Below are positions 1 to 11,800 of a stretch of DNA of 64,000 bases, piece by piece. How positions within the stretch are numbered: position 1 is the stretch's first letter; each line of letters starts with the position of its first letter. The translations under genes and the position numbers were made by a program. The notes beneath the pieces were generated by a model. The model searched no databases. It was not told where the DNA came from and saw nothing but the letters and a program-made list of their open reading frames with translations. Source of the DNA: Diphasiastrum complanatum. Taxonomy: Eukaryota > Streptophyta > Lycopodiopsida > Lycopodiales > Lycopodiaceae. The stretch spans positions 65,877,812 through 65,941,811 of the forward strand of contig CM055100.1 of the NCBI GenBank assembly GCA_029204225.1. The letters run 5' to 3'.

Positions 1-4
1 CTAG

Positions 5-3000
5 AGAGTTTTGCTTCTGGCACTTCGTGGTACTGGATATACACACGAGAAATATTTGGCAACCCATGAGTTGCTACATCAGTTACTGAGGAAACGGCAA
101 GAGCATATACGACAGCATGCTAGTACTGATAATACTCAGATCTCACAGATGGAAGTTCTGTTGCTTGAGGTTCTGTTGAAGGTACAGTGCTGGGAGTTTT
201 TAGTTTAATTGACTATGTTGAGCTAATCACATGGCGAGTTTAGAAGAATAGCAGGTTTTAGAGTTTACTTTTAGGAGAAGCACACCTAAGAGAGAGGATT
301 CCTTTTTTACGTTCTCTTGTTTAAGTCATGTAGTGATCTTCTGCATTAGTTATTTGTACAGAGTAAGATGGTGAACATTTCTTTTGCTTTTTTCCCAGGT
401 GAATCTTTCACATGTCAGCATGATGCTGAAAAGAGGCAGATCTGCGTCTAGAGAAGCTCAGAGTCACTACTTATCAGCTTTTTTCGATGCAATTGATGTA
501 TGTTCATTGTTGGTTTCAGCTTTCAGCTTACCTATTCTCAAAGATAAAACCATTCCACATAACATTTCATGTGTGCGTGACCAAGGGGTCTGAGGTAATG
601 CTCATCAAACTCATTGTATGACCTAAACTACTTTGTGCAACAGGTCGAAGGAGGACCAATTGCTGACCCAGCTGTTGTGCAACCTTGCCTTCTTTCTTTG
701 AAATTCTTGACATCAGATTTGTTTTCTGTTTTACATACATCAATTCAGGTGAGGTAATTCTCTTTTTTCTTTGATCTTTCTTTTTATCTGATTATCAAGC
801 CTACTGGAAACCATTCTGTATGTCTATTTGTAACTGGGTATACTGTTTCATTATCCTCAATTGGATTGCTTTGTTTGGGTCAGAATTTACGAGACTATGT
901 AGTTTAACGGGGAATTCCACAAAGCACCTGGAAATAAGTCATTTATTGATTCATGTTGACAGAAAAGAAAAGGTTGCATATGTCCATTTTTATTTTGCAA
1001 GTTTCCTTGATTCTTGATAGTCTTATGTAGGGAATGGCTTACACTTATTCAAATTCAATTTTTAGAAATTTATTCTTTCGTTTTAGTAAATAATTGGGCC
1101 TCAATGTATTCTTTTCCTTTACAAGAACAATTATAAGAGACGTTTTAGTAGCTATAATCAAGGAAAGTATCTAAATCAGACCTTATTGTGTGGTATACTC
1201 CTTGGGGCTTGATCATTTACGTTCAAATCTCCGAAACAATAATAATTGCCCAGTTTGGGCATGTAGTCATTCGTTCAAGGAGTTGATGGCTTTCCAAGAA
1301 AAATATTTGGCAATAAGGTGCCCAACGCTAATTGGAGACTATGACTATACATACCCTGGAATGGGGTCATTATTTGAGAATTGATGGCTATTGATTATTT
1401 TGGTTTGCAGTGTCTTTGAGGGAGAATTTAGAGATGCAGTGTTCCTTTGTTCAATGGCTCGTAGGACTGTTTATTGTCATTTGTTCTTGATATCTTCATA
1501 GGAGAATCAATCCATTTGAAAGTGCTTTTGTTGTAACATGGAATTGAAGCACTCTCTAGGGCAAAGAGAAATCCTTTTGTCCTTCAATAAGTGGTGAACT
1601 GGTCAGGACTATCCTTTTTCTCCTTCAGGTCTCCAATCTGCTCCAAAATGAGCACATACTAAACAGATATCCTTTTGTACTTACTAGATCCATAGGAGTT
1701 ACAAACAATTAGGGTGCTGACGAGTGTTGGGTGGGTCTAGAGTCATCCGGTTCTGGTTCCCAGTGTTAGAGTATTGATTCCTATAACCATGCAGTTTTTG
1801 AAAGCCATTTTATTATGATATCTGTTGGGTATAATAAACTGCCACCACCCAGTGCAGAACCTGGCCAATACGGAGGCAATATCCATCAATACCTATTCCA
1901 ACATCAATAACTGTATGCATAACCAAAACCTTGATACCAAAAATCAGATTCTCGATGAGTGTTAGTCCTAAGTGGTGTCACGAATTACGGTTCTAGCTTT
2001 AGGTTGACAAAAATCGATGCAGGCTGCCTGTGTGTGCATGCTCATGCATACACATTGAAATGCATATGTTGGTGATATTCATGTGAACTGCAACCTGGCA
2101 GTTCGTAATCTAAGAGCAAAGTTATGGATGATCCAAGCTCTTAGGCTTATCTCTGCTTCTAACACTCTTTAAATTGATTGGTTAGAGCAGATTATTATCT
2201 GACTTCTGGGTAGGATACTGTTAGAAAACTGACTTGCTCCCAACACCTGTGCTCCAAATCAAGCACTAGAATCTCCAACTTGAGTCTAACTAAATTCTAA
2301 CTTGACTTTACTAAAGGTAGGTTAAGGCCCCTAGAATCAGCACGCAAGCAATACATCAGCAGCGATCTGATACAGCCACGTTCCAACTCAGCCAGCGATC
2401 TGATTCCAGCGATCCAACTCTCGGGCAGTAGCGAACAGGTCAGCGATCAGATCTATATATCTTCTAAGTTCTCCGACAAACCAATCTTCTCCTAGAAGAT
2501 TCCCGTTGTCCTCTTGACAACACTGACTCCACACTTTTGTTGTCCTATAGCTTAGGCAGATTTTATAATCTCCTCTTGCAGCACAGCCCTTCTCCTTGTA
2601 GCATTAGATCTTCTCTTAAAGCTACCACTGTTGTTGATGAAGGTCTAACTTGAAGCTGGCTAGGGACACCACCTCCACACCTTGAAGATGGTCAAATCAA
2701 CCTGCATATGATGATTGACTCCATTCGTTGAGTACCTCCTTGTTCTCTCAAATCTTGAACCGTGCTCTGATACTATGTTAGAAAACCGACTTGCTCATAC
2801 AAGTAACCCAAGACAAGATTCCTATTGTGATGAAACAATAGCCAAACACATGAGAGAGAACACAAGTGATGAGAAACTCCAGCTATGTCCCATTGCAAAG
2901 GAGCTAGGGCACACAACATGCTTGTAGACTTTGGTCTATGCCGAAAAGCAAAAGCAAAATAGAAGCAATTGCCTAATTAATGTCTATATATACACGTAAG

Positions 3001-6000
3001 AGCATGTACACCTATCTATAGCAAAAACTTGTGCTCCAAATCTCGAACTCGAGTCTAACAACTTGACTTTACTAAATATAGGTAAAGGCCCCTAGAATTA
3101 GCATGAAGGCATGGCTGAATAATCCTAATTAACCCTAGATGACAACATTAGGGGTAACAATGTGAACATTAACTCTAACAGATACATGGGCAGAATTTCT
3201 AGGTGTACAACATTGACCATATTTGGACCCGAACTTTGTAAAAGTTAGATTCTTCTGACCCTCATTCAGATCACATATTTATGCTTAGTTCCATTTGGTT
3301 TTCATAATTCAGACTGGGTATTTGGTTATATAGCAGCATTATTTAAAAAGAAGGGCTATGAGATGGCCAATTCAATAGAGACACGTAAGTAAACAGAATG
3401 AAAAAGAGTAAAATTGGAATGGTTTGAATTGTTACTGATGCATATGCACTTGATGCACCAATCTTAACTCGTCATCGATAGCATTTTGAACACTTCCAAG
3501 TATTATGCAAAAGGTTTCTGTTTCAGTTCCTGGATCAAGTTTTATGTCCTACTTACTGATATGAATGATCTTACGCTGGTGAGGTACTGTTAAAGCTAAT
3601 GCTATCAAGCATGCCACTATTCTGTGCCTTTGCAGGATGACATTTTTCAGGTGTTGATTCATCTAAGCATGAACAAAGATGAAGTAGTTCGTCTGGCTGC
3701 ACAGGAGGTTTTGAAACAACTCGATGTATGTTGTTATTCTTTAGTGTCAAAGTTTCATCACAGTGTTTAAAACATCAGTAGTGATGCAATCAGCAGCTTT
3801 ATTCAATAATGTATGTTTTTTCTCGTTACCAACCTATCTTAACAAGGTCTTTGGTCTATTGATTATCAGATTCCTTCAACAGCTATTGCAAGACATATAA
3901 GCTTCATTTATGTCAAGGACGCTGAGTTAGAATCTGGCAAAAAGAAGAAGAGGAATACTGGAAAAGGTGCTTCTGAGGATAGAATTCTGAACACTGCAAG
4001 AAGATGGCCACTTTATGGGAAAGAGCTAAACAGTGTTACTGCCTTGTTGGAGTTCTTGCTGTCAAAACCTAACATATCAGACAGGTATAAACTATCATAT
4101 TCAGGTGGTTAGCCTTCGACAGGGACAACAGTTGTATTTTTTGCATGCATTGGGTTATGCTAATGGTATATTTTGGGTCGTTGAAAGTAGGTTGGGAATG
4201 GTTTGGAGGATATGTCTTTGGCTGATAAAAGATGCAAAACCATTGTTTCAAGCAAGGCCTTATGAGCCAACATTAAAAATATGTAATTGCATGTGAGAAT
4301 GAGTCGAATATCTTGTGCATAAGCTCAGTCAGTGCCTCGTGAAATAATGGCGTTTCTATTTCCTGCAGAGAAAAGTTGTGGGGACCTCTTTTTGACCTTC
4401 TAAATTCTATTGTGGAAAAGGAATGGCTTAAAGAATTGATGAGTTCCAGTGAAGAATATCATCTCACGGTGATGGACGAAGAAACGCAAGTCTCTTCAAC
4501 AAAGTCCAGTAAAGGCACATATGTACTACATGTATTGCTGATAATTCTTGAGAGGTTGGCAAATTCTGCTCTTGAAGAACCAAGTGCTGTCAAGGTGAGA
4601 GTTATTCTTTTATCTTGTATATAACTGGTGTATGATTTTCATTGTAATACTGAAGTTATTTCGAATATCAATCTTTTGCTTTTCTGTGTTGGCTGTGTTT
4701 GCAAATGGGCTTCTTACAGGAAGAGATATCAAAAGAATTTGACGTTGATGCAGTCGTTGCATGCATCGAGATGGCCACTGATGGTGTAACAAGAAACCAT
4801 GCCTTGGCGTTGCTCACAGTTGCTGGAAAACTTTATCCTGAACGTGTCTTAAATCGTATGTTGGATGTCCTTTCTGTTGTTGGGATATCCACACTTGGAC
4901 AGGTATGCATACTGAGTGCATATCTAGAGATCGTACACTTCTCATGTGAAATGATACCAGACTGTAACCTTTTATCTATCTTGTTGCCATCCATACTTAT
5001 CTATAATTTGTTGCTTGACCAATGGAATATCCAGGGGAAGTGCGTGAATTGGTATTCTGTAGTAGTATATTTGTTTCTTAAATTTTGGACATCTTTGGAA
5101 CTTGTTTCCATTACTTGAATAAATATGACAGTAAAATGTGTAGCAGATGGTTCTGGTAGTTGACATGGTTTTGTTGCACATGCACTTCATTTATAAGGTG
5201 ATAATTTTAAAAAGAAGACTGCATTTGGCAGCAAAAATGCCAGTCTATTTGCTGATTCAAGATTCATTTTCTTGGGCAGAGCCAAAAAGAATGCAGATTC
5301 CACATTCGTAACATGAATTTTTTGTTTGGTTTGTGAATGGATTACTTTTTCATTTGGTAGTGAATACTACCTCAACTTATTAGCATGCAGGAATATCCTC
5401 AGAAGATGTATTTTCTACAAAACAGCTTGCGCCTCTGCAAAAGCTTGACAATTTTTTTTTAGATTCTATGATGAAGCTTCAGTTCTAGCCTCGCCATGGC
5501 CAAGGACACCCTGCTCCTCTTGAGAATTGATTGGAGTTGAACACATTGGTCTGTGTCATAGGTGATGGATGCTTTATCATGTGACCTGCACCTATGACGT
5601 GAGTAGTGATGCCACAGCATAAAGTCTGTGCTGTGCATGAGGTTGATGTCTTGGATCTTATGGGTAAGTCCCAGGGTCCAGTGTTATCTTCAGCTACAGC
5701 TGCATAAAGCTGCTCCTCAAGAAGAGCTGCTCCTCCTCAATCTACCTAAAGAATGATGCTATAGTTCAATCTACTTGAAGAATGATGCTATAGTTCAAGT
5801 AAGATTTGCCCAGAACCCTTTGAAATTTCATGAAGCAAAATGTGACAAAGTCCAAATTCGTTACATCACGGGACAATCTCAGTATGGAAGAGGAATACAT
5901 GTAATTGCTCATATGCACAAGATTTATTGCAAACACTCCCACTGTAACCAGTACATTATAATGGTTAATGGTATACGCCTTGTATTGAAGAATTTTTGGT

Positions 6001-8784
6001 CGCTACTTGTCAACAATGTACGAGAGCAGAGATGTTGTAAAACACATATCCCCAGTACAGCTCTGGTTAATGGAATGCACCATACAGTAGTTGCATCCAA
6101 CTCCTGGTCATAGAAAACTGTTTTTGAGTGGATTCAAATGCTGTGTTCTTTTGGCGTGTGTCTTGTATTGTGTTGTTTCATGGTATTTTCCTGGATGCTC
6201 GTCTTGAAGCAATTACTCACAGAAAAATCACTTCCCTTCTCCGATTTCTGACCGATTAGTTCAAAAGTTCATTTTCTTAGACAATGTGTTCTTTGTGTAG
6301 GATGATAGTCATTCCCAGAGGGTGATGCAGGAGATGTTTGCAGCAGTAATTCCTAGCTGGTTATCGTCAAATCAAGACCCTGGAGAATTGCTACAGGTTT
6401 GTAGCATTGGGTTTCTCATTTCAATGGTAATCGAAATAAAAATTTTCTAACATGATTGAATCCACCGCTAGTGGAATCATGATCTGTGAACTTGGATGTT
6501 TTCTATATCTTTTGCATCTGATTGATATTTGCTCTCCACTTGGATGTTAAGTGGTATTTTTTGTTGCTTGATTCCAGACATTTTCTCTGTCGCTCCCAAA
6601 AGTTTCAGTCCATCGCAGGATGCCACTTGCAGTAAATGTCATAAGGTAATTACTTAGGTCTTTTGGATGGACATATTAGGAGTAAATGATTTCCTTCAAA
6701 TAACGGTACTGGTGATTAATTGAGGACTTCAGTTTGCAAGCATTTGGTCATGACAGCTGCATGCAATCAATTTGGAGACTTACAAACTGCCTAGTGTTTG
6801 CCTAATACTAAGATTAGGGTTAGTCGGCCCTTCTGTCTTCATGTAACTTAAATACATCAGTTTCAAAATTTAATGTAGGGTATTAGGTGAAGAAACAGGC
6901 CTTCATCTTCTCATCTACCACCTATTACAACAATATTTGGAAGGATCTGATTCCCCTCGTGACCTTGAGAATGGGGCATCTTTGACACACTCGGACAATA
7001 GACTCCTGGATTCAAGAGACTGGCGGATTGCCTTTTTGCAACAGTTATGCCGACACTATCCTCCCCACATAAGGGTGCAGGCTTTAGTTAAATTATTGAA
7101 CCTTCTGCAGCTTAAGTTGAAAGTGCTGGAGGGGACAAAGGTTACCAGTAAAACCGGGAAAACCAAGTTGTGGGTGTTGCAGCAACTAGTGGCAAACTTT
7201 ATTGGAGCTGAAATACAAAATCAAGAGCAGCACCTTCATCAGAATGTTGATAATGACGACACTATCCAGGCAATCTCTTTTATCTGGCCTAATGTTGGCA
7301 TGTGTTGCTGTAGTTAAGTTTTATGAGCAGAATCTTTGTTAAGGTTATCTTTTCTTATTCAAAAATCTGGCAAAATGTGTTGTGTTATTCCCACACCAGT
7401 ATATCTGCAGCAGAGTATTTTAGACTAACTTTGTGATTTCCTTTTTTCAGAAGGCATTTATCGTATTGATGGAGCAGACATTATCACAGTTACATTTATT
7501 AAGATCATATTCGGATGATTCTTTCGCTCCTTCACGCAATGTCAGGAAAGACTCACAAACTGCTGCATATTTCCTTTTGGATTCAATTACAAAGATCATG
7601 TCACTACCATCCTTTTGCAGAGCAATTGCCATGTTACTCAAGCATAAAGACTCAAAAATACGTCGAAAGGCAAGTTCAACAGTTCAAAAGCTTGATCCTT
7701 CATCTGTATAGAATGAGATGGAGGCTTAGATGCTTTCAATAGTGACTGTAAATCCTACTACTAAAAAAATGAGCACTAAGATCATGAATTTGATACAGGT
7801 TCTTCAACTTTACATTTCAAAGATGAAAGAACGTGATGGTTTGGTTTCTACATCAAAAGAGAAAGCACGGCCTCTTCATGGTGGAGCAAGTTTTGGCGAT
7901 GCAGATTCATGTGTGCAGATTATTGACCAGATTGTCGATGTTTTGACCCACACAATGGATGATCTATCCTTAAGTATAAAGCAGGCAGCAGTACTAGCTT
8001 TGGATTTGTCAGCGAAGTTGTTTGCTGGAACAATGCCACTTACTTTTATTTCATGCCTTCCTGTGCTGACTGCCAATCTTAAATCACAAAGCAAATCCTT
8101 AGTGGCAGCATGCCTTAGATGCGCTGCATCTATACTATCTGAACTTGGCCCTCAAGGTTTACCTGTTTTACCTGAATTCATGGCTGATCTACTGCAATTT
8201 GCACCTAAGGCTTTTGCTTTATCCAAAGCTGAGCCTAACAAGGGTACTGGAGAAATGTCATATGAAAGGTCTGAAGTGCCATCGGCTCTTCTTGTTGCTC
8301 TCAGAGTAATACTGGAAAAGCTGGGTTCTTTTCTGAGCCCATATCTGGAGGAGATTATTCGTTTGGTGGTTTTGCAGCCACATGTTCTAGGCTCTTCTGA
8401 TGTAAATTTGGGATCATATATTCAAGATATCCAGCATCTTCTGCCAGAAAAAATTCCGGTAATATAATCTTGATACTAGATTTATCTTCCAATAATTTCA
8501 CATCATTTAACTCAATGATCATCATTTATAATGATCATGGTCAATGTTTGAGGGTACCTTTCGAATTGCCTTTTCGAACAGTGTTTGAATTGAGTTTGAA
8601 TCGGGAAAGAATCGACTTCTCCAAGTTCGAACCGGCGAATCGGTTTTAGGGTTTTTTTTTTAAAACATTAATGTCACAACATACATATTACATATTACAT
8701 ATGTCATATTCCAATGTACCATGTGCATGGTTATTTAGTGGTAAATTAGCAAATGTTCAATGATTCGAATTTCACGAAAATGAC

Positions 8785-8829
<45 letters not shown>

Positions 8830-11800
8830 TGTCAAACACACACACAAACACACACACAAAAACACACCCACACACATTGTCAAACATTTAACACACACAC
8901 ACACACATTTGTCAATAGTCGCACACACTGAACACACACTGAACACACACTGAACAGCCACACGTGACACACACAATTCCACCCCTCTCACACAACTCCA
9001 CCCCTCTCTCTCTCTCTTCTCCAGACTCGCAGATCTATATTCTGTCCAGTGTCTCGGATCCTTCTATATCATCAGCACCAGCAGGACAGGACTAGATGAT
9101 AGCGTCATACCTCACTCATGACTGTTAGCAGTATACATGCTCCCACATGTTTCTAATAGCATCACATCTATTTCAGTTTACAGCTTTAGCTCTAGATTGC
9201 TACTTTTGTTACTGTTTTGGAGACGTTTCATACGCTCCTATGGTTACCACATACTTGACATGTACATTTACTAGTCTTATATGCCTTTTGGCATGGAAAA
9301 GACATTAATAAAGCTTTCTTTCTTTCTTTCTTTCTCTCTCAGGCGCGGAAATCTGGGAAGCTTCAAGGCCCAGGGGGAGGTAACGAGCAGGCTGCAGGAG
9401 GTCGCGAGGAGCAGTCGTCGCGAGGAGCAGGAGCAGGAGGTCGCGAGGAGCAGCAGGAGCAGGAGGTCACGAGGAGCAGGAGTCACGAGGAACAGGTGGT
9501 CGCGAGGAGGTGACGAGTTTTTTTTTTTTTTAAAACGGTTCGAACCGGACCTTTTCAAAAAGGTCCTTCGAATCGCGGTTCTCTCAATGAATCGCAATTC
9601 GACACAACTATGATCATGGTTAACCTGCAGTAGACTTATGTAAATTCTCTTCTATTAATTGTGCCCACTTCTATTGCTTACAGTCTGAACAGGACACTCT
9701 GATACCTTCAAATCCCTGTATATTTTGTCTTACTGGAGTCTCATTCATGAGGTGTCTTATAGTCATCATATACAATGAATATCCAACGTCTATAGCTAGC
9801 CTTAGTAATGGCTAAATATTTATACTTAATGAACAGTGTTTGGCCTCCATCATTTTGCAATGGGTCAAAATTCCTTCACATTAGGGTAAAAGAGAGGAAA
9901 TGCACTGGGGATACTACTATGAAACCCTTGTAAGTTCATATTGATACAGTGTAGTTAATCAGAGCTATGATTTCCCATGCAGTATATGTTTATGCCTGTG
10001 GATGTCATAGCATATATATGTAATTGATAAGCGGAAAATTATTTTATTTGAGGCTTGATTTTCATTTAAAAGCATCCACACTTGGGAATTAGCATTACGA
10101 CCTAAATCTCATCTGCCATATTTGAAGGTTTCCCAATACCATTATCCTATTCAATTACATGACTAACTAGTAAAGCAGATAAGCAGGTTTAAAGAGCCTT
10201 TGCATATTAGCTTACACCAATCAAGGTTATGTCAATCCTAGAAGTAATTTAGAAGAATGTATTTCCCATATTTGATATCAAAATCAACAGCATGTGTCCT
10301 CATCTATATCTTTGTCAACTGACATTCTCTGGAGTTTTTGCACACAAATGAAAAAAAAACCCAAAATCACAAATAGTTGCACTGCAAAAACTTTTGGCAC
10401 TGCCCCCAGTCCGCTTCAGAAGAATCTCTGGAACGTTCTTCTCTCCACAGATCAGCTCTTTGCATGCAACACTCTTGATATAGCAGCGGCAGGTGTTAGT
10501 TTCTAATTAAATCTTCAACCTAGAAAGGATGGCAAGTTCGCTGGCAGCTGCGATCTGCAGTTCGTGGGACGTGTTTATCTTTGATAGGCGTGGTGAGGGT
10601 CAACGGTCAACCGGTCAACACAAGTAAAAAACCCTAAACTTTTTAACCAATCAAAATGCCGTATTCGCATTTTGTCCATCACAGCGTACATTCTCATAAG
10701 AGAGTTATCTCTGTCCACCACGAATGCTACTTAATATGGTGTAGCTTGAGCTAGTTTTTAACAATGTTTCCTTTGTGACAGCACCTGATTTGCTCTTTTT
10801 CAGCAGACCATCTCCTACAGAAGTGGTTAACCATTTTTCCAAAGCGTTTTATTCCACAATTAATTGTTGTACGTGTACACATTGCTGGTGGCAGCTTTCA
10901 GATCAGCATTGACCTGATTCTTTATTTTGCTGCAGGCTCGATTACTACTGGATCCCTTAATATCAAACTACGACATAGCTATAGAGTCTGGACCTGAATC
11001 CACCTGTGTCATTTTCCAAATGTTAGCACATATGGCTTCCAAGCTGGACCGCGCATCTGTGGTATCTTACAATGGAAAAATCTTTGAATTTTGTTTGACT
11101 GTATTTGACATAAGACGCAAACGTCCGAAGACAATTACTTCTGTTTCTCTGGTAGAAAAAGATGCAATAGCTGCGTTTGTGGCTCTTGTGATGAAACTCA
11201 GTGAGACTACATTCAAGCCACTTTTTGTGACAATGATCGAATGGGCGGAGACGCAGATTTTTTATGGAGAACCTATTGGTCGCAATGTGTATAGGAATAT
11301 AGTATTCTATAAGCTTGTGAATCAACTAGAAGAGAAACTAAGGTAATCGTCATATTCTTTTTGGCTACGTTTCCGGCTTATGTTTAGATTATGAAGCAAA
11401 CTTGTGTCTGTTCAGAGCTAACTGAAACATTAAAAAGATAACTTGCATTTATCTTTGACAGTAACGCATTGCTTAGTGCTATTTAAATATCTATCAGCCT
11501 ATCACCTTCTATACGTGTAGATAGTCTAACAAGTTTAGACATTTCTGAAAAGGTTTTGAAATTAAATTGGGAGAAATATATTTTTTTCACCGTAACATTA
11601 ACCAGGAAATATTTCCAGCGATGAAAGCTTTAGCAGTGTCATTCTAAAGATTATAAGAGTCACATTCAGCACAGTTGTGGTTCAACTCAATATTGTTATC
11701 AGTTTTTGGGGTTTTGCAGATCGGTTTTTGTGCCATATTTTCAATACTTGATCGACAGCTGTGTATCTTATTTAACAAGCAGTCATACCGAATCTGGATT

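Larger units (their letters stand above)
8542..9609. mobile_element. Candidate ~1.07-kb non-autonomous insertion in UTP10 intron 12
   Basis: An 11-bp direct repeat ATGATCATGGT occurs at 8531-8541 and 9610-9620. Between them both ends are rich in inverted TTCGAA/CGAATTGC/GGTTCGAACC motifs (left 8565-8650, right 9535-9605), resembling loose subterminal inverted repeats. The interior holds a CA microsatellite, a TTTC run and a GAGCAG minisatellite, but no ORF with recognisable content. A 9-11-bp duplication would fit a Mutator-like non-autonomous element. The duplicated word is itself partly palindromic, which weakens the inference. Confidence 0.45.

Noticed and set aside
5775-6113. 112-codon plus-strand frame in UTP10 intron 7
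   Set aside because: Contains no domain and is skipped by the in-phase exons on either side.
7670-7711. Extension of the UTP10 exon to a GT donor at 7,704
   Set aside because: It would insert about a dozen Ser/Thr-rich residues into a HEAT helix; the GCAAGT donor gives a smooth helix. Kept as an alternative to test.
8746-8991. Cys/Val-rich and His/Thr-rich frames
   Set aside because: Translations of a CA microsatellite.
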